DNA from: Cristatella mucedo
Lineage: Eukaryota > Bryozoa > Phylactolaemata > Cristatellidae
Length of the DNA: 64,000 nucleotides
Assembly: GCA_009760855.2 (NCBI GenBank)
Contig: WPIO01000003.1
Location: 55,001-119,000 of the forward strand
Direction of reading: 5' to 3'
Both the position numbers and the translations under genes were made by a program. The notes under the pieces are model-generated. The model saw nothing but the letters and a program-made list of their open reading frames with translations. It did no database searches and was not told where the DNA came from. Positions 13,140 to 25,888 of this stretch are shown here, one piece after another; within the stretch, counting starts at the first letter, position 1; each line of letters starts with the position of its first letter.

Positions 13140-14700
13140 TCTCGGGCACTTGTCATGGATTGCCCACGGTTGAACGTGCAAAATGACAGTATGTGTGCCC
13201 ACAGTAAGCGTTGTATCTTTGGATAATTACAACATCAGCTAGCAAATTTCCACTAAATTTGCAGCAGATTGTATTAGAGGCCGGGACATTGCCTTCGATT
13301 GCCATTATATACCGTGGATAGCACTCATAATATATTGAAAGTATGTGCACCCACAGGGGACTTTATTTGGCATGACGATTGGAGCTTTGAACAGTCAATG
13401 TCTATTCAATTCGAACCTACTTCGGTTGAATCCGGGCCATTGCCATCGATTGCGGTGCAATGCTCTTGATCGTGCCTTTGTTGATTGCTTAAAAGGACGT
13501 GGTTGTACTTTTAATGCAGTGTAGAGCAATAAGCAAACAAGATTGGAGCTTCTCTCAGCAACTCTTGGTCTATTTGTAACGGACTTTTATGGATTGGAAT
13601 ATTTACCCAGGCTATTGCCTTCGACTGCCTCACATTGCCCTCGCATGCGCTTTCAAGATTCGTTGATAGGATGCGGTTGCACTTTTACTACAGCACACTG
13701 TTATGCAAGAAAAAAAATCTTATTATACTATATTTTTATGTAATTGTAACCAAAAATCAGATTATGCTGTGAGTTCTTTGGCAATCGCCATCCATTGCCA
13801 TGCATTGCCCGAATTTGAAATGATAGTATGTGTGCCAACAGCAAGCAATATAAGGTAGGATAATAAAATTCAAGCAACCAGTTTCCAGCAAATTTGAAAC
13901 ACAATGCAGTAGAAGCAAGGCCATTGCCATCGATAGCCGTGCTTTGCCCTCGATTGTGCCTTTTTCGATTGTTTAATTAATGTGGCTGCACTTTTAATGC
14001 AGTGCAGTGCAATACGCAAGAAATGTTCAAGCTTCTCTCTGCAATTGTTGGTTCATTTGTAACGGACCATAATAGATTGACAAGTGTCACGGGCAATTTC
14101 TGTCGATTGCCGTGCGTTGTCACCGATAGAACTCGCACAATGGGTGAAAATTATGAGCTCGAACAGGTACATGTTACCTGGAACGGGAGTTGCAGTTAAT
14201 TGCAGCCAATCTTGTCACTTGTTGAAGGATTTCACTATCGGGCATTACCATTGATAAGGGTTGCCGTGCATTGCTGACAGTGAACTTGCAAAGCCTCTTA
14301 AAAATGCCACGGTTTTACTCGGACTCAGTGGAATTGTACATGTAATAACAATTGGGGCTTTACACAATTTTATGCTATTTAGGGTACTGGCCCCAGATCA
14401 TTGCTTCCAACTGCTAATAATAGCTAGAGATTGTACGTGCTCTATCATTTGCGGATGTAATTGCACTTTAAACACTTTGGGCTGTGACAGGTCCGAGTAA
14501 ATTTGATCTTGGCCCATTCACTTTCAAGAGATTTGCGATGGATCGTAATGGATTGCCCTTCTTACTCTAGAAGAGATGTCACGAATGCATGGCATGTTTC
14601 TGCCGCATTTTACATGTTTAATGGAATAATGCAACTTATAGGTTGTTTGCGACTTAATAATTCAGTGCTAAAAAAACTAGAATAGCTCAAAAATCTTTCC
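13140..14700 (+). repeat. Diverged direct repeats rich in ATTGCC words
   Basis: At least four imperfect units recur at uneven spacing of roughly 450-640 bases. Shared landmarks: GGCCATTGCCATCGATTGC-like segments at about 13435, 13920 and 14100; TGCACTTTTAATGCAGTG-like segments at about 13508, 13678 and 13990; TTTGTAACGGAC at about 13573 and 14056; and a TTTCCA..AAATTTG segment at about 13247 and 13884. Short frames occur in single units but are not kept between units, so I see no protein. This could be an old satellite-like array or successive copies of a mobile element. Confidence 0.65.
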
Positions 14701-15333
14701 AGCCAAATGGCTTAAGAATCTGATTTTCTAATTTGCCCATATTCAGGTTGCAACGAAATGGCAGACCTGCCAGTTTTAGAACCCTTCAACTGGGCCGAAA
14801 GCCTTATCTTGCGATCGACAGAAATGAAACGGCAATAGTACTTGTCTGCTAAATGACGGTAGACCCTTGGAATATTGCTAATAAATATTTACTGCAGCAT
14901 AACACGTTGCTGAGCAAAAAAATGCAATTAACTCTTTGCCTTTTTTTTAGGCCTGTACCTCTTCAACCAGTACATGACCGTAAGGTGTACAGCTTAAATG
15001 ACCATTGATCTGCACCTTTAAGATAATTCTCTAGCCAATAACTGAAAAAACTTCTCGTCCTGATAGTGCACATGCCCTCTATTCGCATTGATATTACTAT
15101 TTGTAGAAGGTGTGCAAGTGCACATCAAGGTCTGAGCCCCGCCTGCCCTATTTGTAGCCAGGCTTGGGGATGCTTTATGTATGACAATGCTCAATCACAG
15201 GCCACTGCAAGAATACTTTTAAAAGAACGTGGGCGACCAGCCGAGACAGCTAACTTGCCAGACTACGTCCTTTTTATAAACACTGGATTACCTTACCACA
15301 AAACTGAACTCTGGATCTTGGGAATTGTTTTAC
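14701..15333. other. Unassigned; candidate first intron of the gene starting at 15569
   Basis: It lies directly downstream of the donor at 15333 on the minus strand. No second exon could be recognised here. A plus-strand frame at 15066-15353 contains several cysteines but overlaps the minus-strand exon and resembles no known family. Confidence 0.35.
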
Positions 15334-15569
15334 CTGAGGTCGAGTTGTTGTAAGCTTGGAAACAAATGCCCCTTTTGCATACAGAAGGCAAAGCATAATT
15401 CTATTTGACTCCGTACTCTCATGACAGTTCTACCTTCCGGCAAACTGGTTAGTAGTCCATGATGTGAATTGCTAATACCTTGATTGCAATGTCTGAGTTC
15501 GGAGAAAGAACCGAGTGCTGCAGACCAAAGCAACATGAACGCGTACACAACAAGCCTCAAAGACGCCAT
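15334..15569 (-). CDS. First coding exon of a secreted protein, possible PAN/apple start
   Basis: The minus strand opens with ATG at 15567-15569 in a fair context (TTGCAATGG). It encodes a textbook signal peptide, MASLRLVVYAFMLLWSAALG, with a likely cleavage after GSFS. Mature residues follow with four cysteines: one near residue 28 and one pair, CFAFC, after RVRSQIEL. The pattern V-x-S-x-x-E-x-C-x-x-x-C suggests the first half of a PAN/apple-like module, which is an inference. The frame stays open to a donor, CTCAG|GTAAAAC, giving 236 coding bases and a phase 2 end. It has the same strand as the two CTHRC1-like loci to the right, so it may begin a third member of that cluster. Its further exons should lie left of 15334 but were not found. 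Confidence 0.55.
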
Positions 15570-16930
15570 TGCAACGTCTCCTGCAGAGCACAGTAATAGC
15601 TTTTCATAGCACAGTTGCTCATTCGGGTTGAATCTTGGTTATTGAGACGCAGTCTTGGCTAGCGAATGCTTATTGATCGATAACAAGCCATTGAGATCAA
15701 TAACGGTCAATAATAAGCAAATCCTACTCTTTTCCAGCACTAGCAATGATTTTTCTACCAGAGAACCGCTCACTTTGGTTGTTGTGTGATTCGAAACGAC
15801 AGCATTAAATTATGTTGGGACGGTCCAGATTGATACGTCAACAAAGATTTTGATCTTGTACTTCTCGGGCGGCACAACCCAAATAGCTACTTGTTCAGGT
15901 GTTGCAATAGACAAATTAGAGTGACACCAACGATCGATATTTGGAGGTACTATTGGGTTACAGATAAATTCTGCTTTAGGTGGAAGACAACTCCGACTTC
16001 GTATCTTTCGTAGTTCCTGGGAATGACCGCATGAAGGCCGGATACTTGTAAAGATTAATTACCCTAAATTACACCAACACAAGTGATCTTTTAACCTTTT
16101 TCCTCGCCATCAGAAAAACTGTTTTCACATATTCTCTTGCTCAGCTTTCTGTTTAGGACCATCAATTCGTGAAGGTATTAAGCATTGGTGTGATTGGGAT
16201 TGCGTTTCCAAATTAGAAAATCACAACTCAAAAACATTTGAATAGGAAAACGTGCTGCGACTTTTAATTTCGCACTTTAAGTGTTAGCCTTTTTTGTGCA
16301 CGTGGTGTAGCAAAAGTAATCTCTCTACCAATAAATAAAGATAAGTATGGAAGTCAGAAAGTTCAAATAGTGCATGAAAAGAATGAACCTGAGCCTATTG
16401 TGATACAAAACAATTCAAGGGTCGTAGCAACAAGGGCAAGGTGATATTAAGTATTGTACCAAATAAGGAATGATTTTTATTTCAAAGCTACTTGCACCGG
16501 ACACTGGAAGAACTTCGCTTAGTTCGATCAACCGGCAAATCCTTAGACAGGAGGTGAAAACACGTGACGATTCTGGCAGCTACCCGAAAACCTTAACTGA
16601 AGAGCAGATACGTTGTTTTATCCTTGATATGTAAAGTCTTTGATAAAAGTCGTGCCATGAGTTCATACAATACTTATTTTTGTGCCATCAGGGCAGAGGG
16701 AATAGAGGTTTGCACTAACATGGATAAAAAAAATAAGAAAAATAAGAAACTAGACATGAAGAGTGTATTGCAAAATGAGAAGCATTACCATGTCTAGCCA
16801 AAGAGTGAAATACTTCAAATAGGTTGAGAGGCAGTAAGATAAGCTGCCAATTTACTTTGCAAGAGTATAGTACCCAGCAGCTCATTAGCAGCAGGATGAG
16901 ATGCTGATGCACGCCCGTTAAAGGTTCAAA
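15570..16930. other. Unassigned; includes the upstream side of the gene at 15569
   Basis: No homology or repeats recognised. The promoter of the signal-peptide exon would be expected in the first few hundred bases, but no clear TATA box is placed convincingly. Confidence 0.35.
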
Positions 16931-16937
16931 TTAAAGT

Positions 16938-16993
16938 CGTAGTAGTGTAGGCGTAGAAGTAAAGTCGTAGTAGTGAGTCGTGGTAGTGAATGA
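16938..16993 (+). repeat. Short tandem repeat, GTCGTAGTAGTG type
   Basis: Three to four imperfect copies of AAGTCGTAGTAGTG and variants, directly before the left copy of the 3.9 kb duplication. Confidence 0.7.
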
Positions 16994-18536
16994 GCTTTGA
17001 GGCTTTGAAATGAACGCAGAGTCGTATCAAGTTTGAAGCTTGATAGAGGTGCAAATAAGATAACTACGTCAGACGAGTAGCAAGTGTGATGAATGGTCTG
17101 ATTGGTGAAGTAGCTTGGAGCAGAAAGTCACGTTTAAGAGACCGGCAAGTTAACTCAACAGCCGAGCACTCGTTAAGTTGTCTGGTAGGCACGATGCGTC
17201 GCTTTTTTATAATCGGTGTAATGCGGTGGCTGTCAAATTAACAACAAACTTTCTTATGTGTAGGGTCTGAATTTATGCCGACAGCATCGATATGAGGAAA
17301 ACTGTGATAAAAACTGTGATAAAACTTTGCACTTAAACGCGGGGTTCCAGAACATGTATATACCTCTAAGTATTAAGCTAGCCTGATGATGTTAGTGCTC
17401 CAAAATCGTCTCATGATGTTATGATGGTAATGCTCAAAGATTGTCACAAAACAATGACACGGGAGTGCTAATACTGCGAAGGCTATAGGATATGCTCATA
17501 ATAAGGGCTTTTTAATGATCGCAATAAAAAATCCACACAAATTTAAGCAAATAAATGTAGAGGTCATGGGGTAGGTAAAACTTTCTATGAGAGTAAATTA
17601 TTCGTTAAAAGATCCAATCCTCAAATAGTTCATGCTGTTTTGAGACTTTCCTCAATGTTTGGTATGAACTCTGCCAGATTAAGCTCAGAGTCAGGAAGGT
17701 GTAGCTTTTCAATTACTGGTACTTTTTGAATCTCAGAGGTAGAATAGTGACTTTGGTAACATAGAGTAATATTCATCTTAATATATCAATTTAAGGATGA
17801 TATTTCATGTAAATGTTGAAACGTTGGAATTAAGGCAAAGCACACAGCGTTTGAGAATGAATGAGCTTGTAATCTTAACTATATGTAACTATGTGTAAGT
17901 TTTAGATTGCCTCTTTAGTCCTATTTATTCCATAAAAAAGATTTGAGAAAATAATCTTCATATATAAGGCCGTCAATAAATGAAAAAATAAATGAAGCTA
18001 TACCAAGTAGCAAATAATATAATATTTTCACTCATAGAGTATGAACGTAGTGTTATTATTTTTTCAGATCAATTAGTACCTTGAAAGAGAGGTCTTGTGT
18101 GCTGATGATAAAGAATCGTATGTGTTGCCATACATTTACGTTGATTTGAATATTTTGTCAGTATATACTATTTCAGGTATACAGTTCTGTAAATGCAGAT
18201 AAACATGTTAAAATCTACGACTGCAAAACATACCCCTGTTTAAGATCGTTAAAATATGTCTTCCCACGTCACCATATTTAAACTTCAAAAAATGTTCGTG
18301 ACTCCAAGATATTTATTGGAAATAATTAAATCCTCTCTTAACTTAAGTTTAATATGTAAGCCTTTTAATGCAATTGCAATATTTGAATGCAATACAATTT
18401 TGACAAGTTAATTTGAGAAATAAAAGACCTTCAATTAATTTTTTTGAAATGCTGATTAATGTCATGCAAAAATTGTGATGAAATTCAATTTGGTTTTACA
18501 ATGCAAGAATAAATTCAAAATACCGATTGCAAAGCA

Positions 18537-18790
18537 TTAGTGGTCGCAGGCTAGCAAGCTAAAAACCCGCGCCACGCCAGACTTTCGTTGCATGATGCAT
18601 TGTGCATTTTCCTTCTTCCTCAATTCCTGATGCACCATGACAGCACCTACGGCCTGAAACTGAAGCCAGGAATTTACAAGGTCTTCAACCTTCTGATGCC
18701 GTGCTAAAGCATCAAATTGCACAATCCAGGTAGCCACAATGCCACTTCCGTCAAACCGGTTGACTGAATCGGTGTAATTGATAGAGGTTT
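18537..18790 (-). pseudogene. gag-like retroelement relic in copy A
   Basis: The minus-strand frame contains DSVNRFDGSGIVATWIVQF and then FDALARHQKVEDLVNSW, ending in KENAQCIMQ. A start like FDGSG..xxW followed by a helix-rich region and QELxxKE resembles the N-terminal part of gag-like proteins encoded by animal LTR or DIRS-type retroelements. This is recognition of style, not a searched match. The same frame is kept in copy B with conservative replacements. A stop lies just upstream and no protease or reverse transcriptase follows, so it is a fragment. Confidence 0.4.
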
Positions 18791-18947
18791 ACAAGTCTCG
18801 CTGCCAGTCAAAATAGGTTCGAGCGAAGATGTCAGCCGTAAGCTGACAATGTCAGCCTGAAATGCAAGCAATAGCTGTTTGGCATCCCACGTGGTTGTCG
18901 ATTTCCTTCCGGTGCATCAGAGTTGGTCACTTTAAATTCCCTTGCCT

Positions 18948-19056
18948 TGTTTAATTGAGCTATCATTTTTAATTTTAATTTTAAATTATAATTATAAGTT
19001 ATAATATAAGTTTAATTTTAATTTATTAATTTAATTTTGGCTGTTTAATTGAGCTT
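18948..19056. repeat. AT-rich insertion in copy A with short flanking duplication
   Basis: Copy A has about 85 extra bases of TTTAATTTTAAATTATAA-like sequence that copy B lacks at 23228-23240. The segment is flanked by the repeated word TGTTTAATTGAGCT (near 18948 and 19043), while copy B has a single related word. This fits a local duplication with low-complexity expansion. Confidence 0.65.
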
Positions 19057-19069
19057 ACTATTTGTCTGA

Positions 19070-19492
19070 CAGCCCAACGAGACACTAGGCTTTTGTGTTC
19101 ATTCTAGCCAGTTAGAAGCATACCGCATCTGTCCGGAGTTGATGCTAACTCCACTGCATTACCTCTGCCAACACCTTCGCGTGATGCCTATGCTCAGTGC
19201 ATGTCCTTAAAGGAACCGTGTGTTAGAAGGTCTGCGTTATAGCAGGCTGCAGCACACAGTGTGGGCGACCAAAGGTCAGTGAGCCGAAGCAAGGGAATTA
19301 CAAATCGTCGTCGAATGTCACTGCATCTAGAATTCACCAAAGCAGGCTACAGACAGCAGGTGACAGCACGATATGCAAGCATCACGCGTGAATCTCGAGC
19401 CCGCTGCCTGAAAAGAGAACGTTTGCTACCTTACTCTGTTGGCGTACAGAGGGGATGGCAGTGCAGCGAACGTCGCTAGGTCGACGCTCTGC
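19070..19492 (+). repeat. Highly conserved core of the duplication, copy A
   Basis: Differs from 23252-23690 at only about 16 positions over some 410 bases, much closer than the flanks. It contains a 72-codon plus-strand frame (19261-19479, rich in Arg and Ser) that is also open in copy B (23448-23666). However, nearly all differences inside that frame change the amino acid (S/R, L/M, L/I, Y/C, V/F, G/E) and only one is silent. The frame therefore shows no sign of protein-level constraint, and the similarity is at DNA level. Confidence 0.7.
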
Positions 19493-20739
19493 ATTTTGCT
19501 TACAAGACAACCTCCTGTTTGCTTGGCAGCTCTACGTCAGTGGTGCGATTCTAGGCTGTGCGACATGACTGAGGAAATATTCAAAGAACGCTACCTTGCC
19601 ACCGTTCTGCTATTTACCACCAAGAAGACAAAATTAACTACCCAAAGCCTGCGATAATTAAAACATTCCATGAGAACATTGAGGACATTCTTATTCGAAC
19701 GAAGGCTTATCACAGCCTGCTGAAGGGTCATCCTAAATTTACTAGCTGCAGCAATTCCGGGTAAATAGCTATAATGTGTCACCAACTTTGTTTTCTGGTC
19801 AGGTGATTTTAATTGTGTCTTTTCAACGTCTGCATCTTCATTGCGTAAGTATTAAAAGGATGGTGTCTGAATACTTTAAACTTACTGAGGCAGAGCCGGA
19901 AATAGCTAAGATGGCGTCGAAAAATAGTTGTTAATGCAAAGGTACTGCTTAGCACAGGATGCGAATATTCACCTCTCGCTAAGCATGTTCAAAAATCGAA
20001 GGCGGTATGGTACATTACTGGAGATTTTCTTTACGCCTGAGGATTTACGCAAAGCAGTTTTGTAGCAATGCAGGGTACAGCTTGAATGCCCACAAACAAG
20101 AGACATCGTCTCAATGGTCGAAGAGCAATATAAATTCGCTGTTCTTACTTTTTCTGCTATGATTATGAGTTACCCTCAGTAGTTAGTTCCCTTTTTTCTT
20201 AGGCGCCTCTGAAATGCACGATGGTTTGGTAAGTTATTGGTATATAAGACAGGCATTGGACTCTATTTTGTGTGTAAATCTTCATAAATCTGAGCTCTCT
20301 TTTTGTCTCATCCAAAATTTAAGTGACTTTGAGATACGCAAACCGTAGGATGACCTAATTATTTAAATGTCGAGTGAGTTAAACCATTTAATTTTTGTTT
20401 AAGAAGCTTATACTATATACCTTTTTACTTGTTTCTTGTTTAGAAAATCAAAAGCCATACAAAGCGAACAATTAATACACTTGAGGCCATGAAATAAAAT
20501 TCACTTAAGTATTAAGAATTAGAAGAATTAGTATTTCAGGGTTACCAGTTTGTACAAAGCTTTGGAACACTCTTTCACAAATTAATTAAGAAAATTTATG
20601 TTTGGTAACGTAAACGCATTTCACTTTCACAGAAATTGAAGTTAATCTGAGTTAACATTAGAAGTCTTTCTATCCTAAGAGTTGTCACGTTATCTGCGAG
20701 ACAACTCTCGGTTTGATGAATTAACCATGATTCAGAGAA

Positions 20740-20945
20740 ACCTAGGAGCTTGGTGAGCCGTGAAGGCACACTGGGTAAGGCGGTTGCTTTCACGACCTCA
20801 GTCCTGATGTCGTGGGTTTGATTCCTTGGTGGTGGGCGATCCTTTATCACCAGTGCAAGCAGTGGTGATAGCCGTAAAGACTCTTCTGTCGCAATACAAG
20901 AAAGATACGAAAGAAAGAAATAATAAATAAGAAAGAGGCAGTTGA
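20740..20945 (+). mobile_element. tRNA-derived SINE
   Basis: A tRNA-like head is followed by an unrelated body and a simple GAAA-type tail. The box A-like segment GAAGGCACACTGGG lies at about 20762-20775. Box B, GGTTTGATTCC (20815-20825), is one base off the GGTTCGANTCC consensus, with normal spacing. The tail (about 20893-20936) is made of GAAAGAAA and AATAAATAAG. It sits exactly in the gap between copies A and B of the 3.9 kb duplication and is absent from the end of copy B, so it inserted after or during the duplication. It could instead be a decayed tRNA pseudogene, but the body and tail favour a SINE. Confidence 0.75.
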
Positions 20946-22493
20946 ATCAGCTAGGATTTTTATTTGATTTTTTATTATAGAGGTGCGAATAGGATAAATA
21001 CGTCAGAAGAGTAGCAAGTGTGATGAATGGCCTGATTGGCTGAATAGCTTAGAGCAGAAAGTCAGGTTTAAGAGACCGGCAAGTTAACTCAACAGCTGAG
21101 CACTCAATAGGTTGTCTGTCAGGCACAATGCGTAATTTTTTTTAAATTGGTGCAATGCGGTGCTTGTTAAATTCAAAACAAAATTTCTTATTTTTGGGTC
21201 TAAAACTGTGCTGATACCATCGATATAAGGAAGACTGTGAAATAATAAAAGGTACCTACTTCACACTTAAAATCGGGGTACCTTAACATGTATATGCCTC
21301 TAAATATTAAGGTAACCTGATGATGTCAGTGCTTCCAGATTTTCTCATGATGTTATGATGTTAGTGGTCAAAGATTGCCACCAAACAATGACACCAGAGT
21401 GCTAATACTGCGAAGGCTAGAGGAAATGCTCATATTAAATAAAGGCTTTTTAATAATCATTAAAACGTTACGCTAATTTTAGAAAATGTGTGCAGAGCTC
21501 CTTGGGTTAGGTTATAATTTTTATGAAAGTAAATTATTCATTAAATCATCCCATTGTCGAAAATGTTACGCTTTTTCAAGACATTCTACAATGTTCGTAT
21601 GCACTCTGCCATATTCAGCTCAGAGTCAGGGTGGTGCAGCTTTTCAAATTAGCGGTATTTTTTTAATCCCAGAGACAGAATAGTGAGTTTAGTAACTTGG
21701 AGTATTATTCATCTTAATATATTAAGTTTAAGATGATTTTCAAAGTTAAATGTTAGAACGTAGGAGTTAAGACCAAGCGTGCAGCAGATGATAATTAATC
21801 AGCTTGTAATCTAAGGATTTAGATTGCCTGTGTAATATTATTTATTCCTTACAAATAATTTAATTGCATGATCTCCCTATGTAACGCCGTCAATACAAGA
21901 CAAATGTATGACACTACACCAGGTTGCTAATTAGAATTAGATTATTTTCAAGTTGCATTTTTTAACAGAGTAAATATGATTTCACTCGTAGACTTTGAAA
22001 TTAACCTTAGCCGTTTTTTAGGATCAATCGGTACATTCGTAAGAGTTGTCATGTGTGGATGATAAAGAATCATGTGTATTACGGTAGATTCATCTTAAGC
22101 TGAGTCTGTTGTCATTATATACTATTTCAGGTACACATTTCTTTTAATGTAGATAAGGATGTTAAAATATGCGGCTGGAAAATATAGCCCGTTTCAAGAT
22201 CAAAAAATACAATTTCCCACGTCATTAGATTTTTACTTCAAATCTCGTCGGAGCTCCAAGGAATTTATTAATAACGATAAAAATCCTCTCTTAAAAGAAG
22301 TTTAATTTAAAAGCCTTTCAATGCCATGACGTGTTTTGAAAGCAATACAATTTTTTGAAGCCTCACATTTAGACAGGAAGGACCTGGAATTATTTTTTTT
22401 AGAAATTCTGATTATCGTCGTGCACACATTGATGTGATGAAATTCCAGTTTTTTGCAATCCAAGATTAAATTCAAAATTGCAACATTGCAACA

Positions 22494-22754
22494 TTAGCGG
22501 TCACCGGCTAGCGAGCTAAATCCTCGGCCACACTGCGGTTGCATTATGCATAATGCATTTTCTTTCTTGCTCAGTTCCTGATACACCATGACAGCACCTA
22601 CGGTCTGGAACTGAAGTGAGGAATTTACAAGATCTGCAACCTTCTCCTGTCGTGCTAAAGCATCAAATTTCACAATCCAGGTTGCAACAATGCCACTTTC
22701 ATCAAACCCGTTGACTGAATCGGTATGAAAGAGGTGTAAGAGTCTTACTGCCAT
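22494..22754 (-). pseudogene. gag-like retroelement relic in copy B
   Basis: Same frame as 18537-18790, reading NGFDESGIVATWIVKF, FDALARQEKVADLVNSS and VYQELSKKENALCIMQ. Several differences from copy A are conservative (Q/K, H/Y), hinting that the frame was coding before or shortly after the duplication. No other retroelement domain is present. Confidence 0.4.
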
Positions 22755-22818
22755 TCAAAATAGATTTAAGCGAAGATGTTAGCCGTATGCTATCAATGGC
22801 AGCCTGAAATGCCAGCAA

Positions 22819-23151
<333 letters not shown>

Positions 23152-23251
23152 TTGCTGTTTGGCAGCCCACGTGGTTGTCGATTTCCTTCCTGTGCATCAG
23201 AGTCGGTCACTTTAAATTCCAATGCTTTGCTTAATTGAGCTTATTATTTGA

Positions 23252-23690
23252 CTGACAGCCTTAAGATACACCAAGCTTTTGTGTTCATTCTAGCCAGTTA
23301 GAAGCATATCCGCATCTGCCCCGAGTTGATGCTAACTCCACTGCATTACCTCTGCCAACACCTTCGCGTGATGCCTATGCTCAGTGCATGACCTTAAAGA
23401 AACCGTGTGTTAGAAGCTCTGCGTTATAGCAGGCTGCAGCACACAGTGTGGGCGACCAAAGGTCAGTGAGCCGACGCAAGGGAATTACAAATCGTCGTCG
23501 AATGTCACTGCATCTAGAATTCACCAAAGCAGGCTACAGACAGCAGGTGACAGCACGATATGCAAGCATCACGCGTGAATCTCGAGCCCGCTGTATGAAA
23601 AGAGAACGTTTGATACCTTGCTCTTTTGGCGTACAGAGGGAATGGCAGTGCAGCGAACGTCGCTAGGTCGACGCTCTGCTTTTTGTTTAC
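23252..23690 (+). repeat. Highly conserved core of the duplication, copy B
   Basis: Partner of 19070-19492. The identity is markedly higher than in the surrounding duplicated DNA. It ends about where GTCGACGCTCTGC occurs in both copies. Confidence 0.7.
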
Positions 23691-24935
23691 AAGACAACCG
23701 GTCGTTGCTAGTATGTAATGTTTTTGTCAGTGCTGCGATTCTCGGCAGTGCGACGTGACAGAGTAAACATTAAAAAAAGATACCGTGCCACCCGTCTGCT
23801 ATCTACCACCAAGGAGACGAAAATAACTTACCACAACATGAGATAATTGGAAAATTGCATTAGAACACTGCCGACATTCTTGTTAGAACGAAGGCTTATC
23901 ACAGCCTGCTGAAGGGTCATCCTAAACTTACTAGCTGCAGCAAATCTGGGTAAGTAGCTAAAAAGTGTCGCTCAATATTTTTTGCTTGTCGGGCGGTTTT
24001 AATTTTTTTTTAATTTGGCGTCTTTGTCGCGAAACGATTAAAAGGTTGGAGTCTGAATTCTCAAAACCTACTGTGGCAGAGCCGAAAATAGTAAACGTAG
24101 CGTCGATGAAAAGTTACAGTTGTAAATGCAACCACACTGCTCAGCACAGGGTGCGAATAATCTCCTCTCGCTATGTGCATGCTTAAAAATCGAGGGCTCT
24201 GTGGCACATTTCTGGAGGTTCTCTTTACGCCTGAGGATTTACGCAAAGCAGTTTTTGTAGCAATGGAGTGTACAGCCTGAATTTCCGCAAACAAGAGACA
24301 TTGTCGATGTTTTTCGATGGTCAAAGAGCAACATGGATTCGCTGTTCTTCCTTTTTCCACTATTAATGCGAGGAACCCTCGCTAATTTTCAGTCTTTCTA
24401 TTGTGCGCATCTAAAATACTCGATGGTTTGGTAAGATGGTGCAACATAAGACGGACATTTGATTCTATTTTCAGTTTAAATGTTCATAAATCTGAGCTCT
24501 CTTTTTGTCTCGTCAAAGATTTTAGTGACATTTGAGATACGCAAAATTTAGTATTACCTAATTATTCAAGCGTCAAGTGGGTTAAACTATGTAATTTTTA
24601 TTTAGGAAGCTTAACTATCTAAATTTTCACTTTTATAAAACCTCAAAAGCCTTTCAGAGCGAATAATTAATACATGTGAGACCATGTAAAAAAAAGAATA
24701 TATTTCAGTATTAGGAATTCAAACTAATAGTAAAGCAGGGTTACCATATTGTATAAAGCTTTGCAGCATTTTTTCTCAAACTAATTAAGAAAACCTTTGC
24801 TTAGTAAGTAAATGGTTTTTACTTTCACAGAAATGGAAGTTAAACTGAATTAACCATAGTAGTCTTACTATCCATAGAGTTGTCAAGTTAGCCAAGAGCC
24901 AAGTCTCGGTTCAATGAATGAGCAAGGATTGAGAG

Positions 24936-25436
24936 TTCAAAATCAAAAGTCACTGACACAAACGTAGAACATATCTTGATTAAATTGTTAAGAAATGTGA
25001 GTGTATTACAAAATTCATAAACCTTGATTTCAATTCCGTTTTAGTATTGCATAATTGATTTTCGACATCGATCAAATCTACCAAGCTTGGTAGCCCAGTA
25101 TACAGTTACGATAAAGCGGAGAGCCTTATAGCCCCAAATCCTTCAGTGTTCAGCATCTTGCTTACCTTCTACTCTGCTTTTCCGTTGCAGCTCCAATATA
25201 AACGTTACCGCTCAATATAAACTTACGACTAAGGTATCATCAATCGCTGTATTATCATATGAATTACATAACTTTGTACTGCTGAGCAGGTAACAATGCA
25301 TTCAAACGTTTTGTTCATACAGTTAGTAGAGGTAGAAGTGCTTGGGAACTTAACATTCCATTAAACTCTTCGGCGGTGAACACAATATCATGCAAATCGC
25401 TTAAGTTATCTTGGAATTTGCAAATTACAGGTTTTG
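24936..25436. other. Unassigned; downstream of the CTHRC1-like gene ending at 25437
   Basis: The 3' UTR of the minus-strand gene should lie here. I see no clear AATAAA on the minus strand close to the stop. Confidence 0.35.
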
Positions 25437-25615
25437 TCAGCAGTTCAGTGAGCCAGGACAAAGCACTTCACCATCTGGTTGTACTTCGTCTACTATGAGA
25501 TTAGTTGTGGAGAGCCATCCAGTGTAACAATCACCCAGAACCTTGTCAGTACATGGACCGACTTGGTATTCTATAGTATGCATCCCAGCTTGGTATCCAT
25601 AGCAAACGCCATCAA
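25437..25615 (-). CDS. Terminal exon of CTHRC1-like gene C
   Basis: The acceptor is CTTTTGTTGCAG|TTGATGG and the stop is TGA. It is 179 bases long, exactly the same length as the terminal exon of the paralogue at 39463-39641. It holds four cysteines in a G-V-C-Y...G-P-C...G-D-C-Y-T-G-W arrangement, like the family C-terminus. Confidence 0.88.
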
Positions 25616-25888
25616 CTGCAACAAAAGTGTGACATTTTCAGAAAATCATGTAGAGGCGACAAAGAATTATTGGTTAATACACGTGGTACACTTACTGACT
25701 CCAGGGCTGTGATAGTCCTCAGCCGGAACTGTATATGAAACTCCACCAATAGAACCTGGGTTGACACATTCTTGTCCATTTATAGTGAAGTACCAGCGAC
25801 AGCACCTATCATTACCATAAACTCTAACATTGCCAACCAAATGAATGTGTATGCCGCTTGTATCGGACCATTTGTTGTAATACACTTG
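25437..25888 (-). CDS. CTHRC1-like secreted protein, last two coding exons (gene C)
   Basis: Two minus-strand exons, 25696-25888 and 25437-25615, join in phase 1 across a GT-AG intron. They encode the C-terminal globular domain of collagen triple helix repeat-containing protein 1. The first exon carries QVYYNKW, then CCRWYFTINGQEC, the family's hallmark W-Y-F-T-x-N-G-x-E-C motif. The second carries IDGVCYGYQAGMHTIEYQVG, the counterpart of the family's EGLCEGIGAGLVDVAIWVG, then LIVDEVQP and a short tail with a final cysteine before the TGA at 25437-25439. The family is secreted and in vertebrates affects matrix deposition and Wnt/PCP signalling. The function here is unknown. The upstream exons (an exon ending in phase 0 is required) were not found between 25889 and 39462. 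The frame is intact and splice sites are good, so this end looks functional. Confidence 0.85.
25696..25888 (-). CDS. Penultimate exon of CTHRC1-like gene C
   Basis: The acceptor is TTTTCTACTTTGCAG|CAAGTG and the donor is GGAGTCA|GTAAGT. It is 193 bases, phase 0 in and phase 1 out. It encodes in one piece what the paralogue splits over two exons (40052-40155 and 39749-39861). Confidence 0.88.

Larger units (their letters stand above)
17040..20735. repeat. Left copy (A) of a 3.9 kb direct duplication
   Basis: Matches 20978-24935 in the same orientation along almost its full length, with an offset near 3.94 kb at the start. Landmarks include GAGACCGGCAAGTTAACTCA (17137 and 21073), CAATGACACGGGAGTGC / CAATGACACCAGAGTGC and CTTATCACAGCCTGCTGAAG. 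Flank identity looks like 80-85% by eye, with many small indels. It carries a gag-like relic (18537-18790, minus) and a highly conserved core (19070-19492). It has no terminal repeats that I can see, so it may be a segmental duplication or two insertions of one unknown element. Confidence 0.85.
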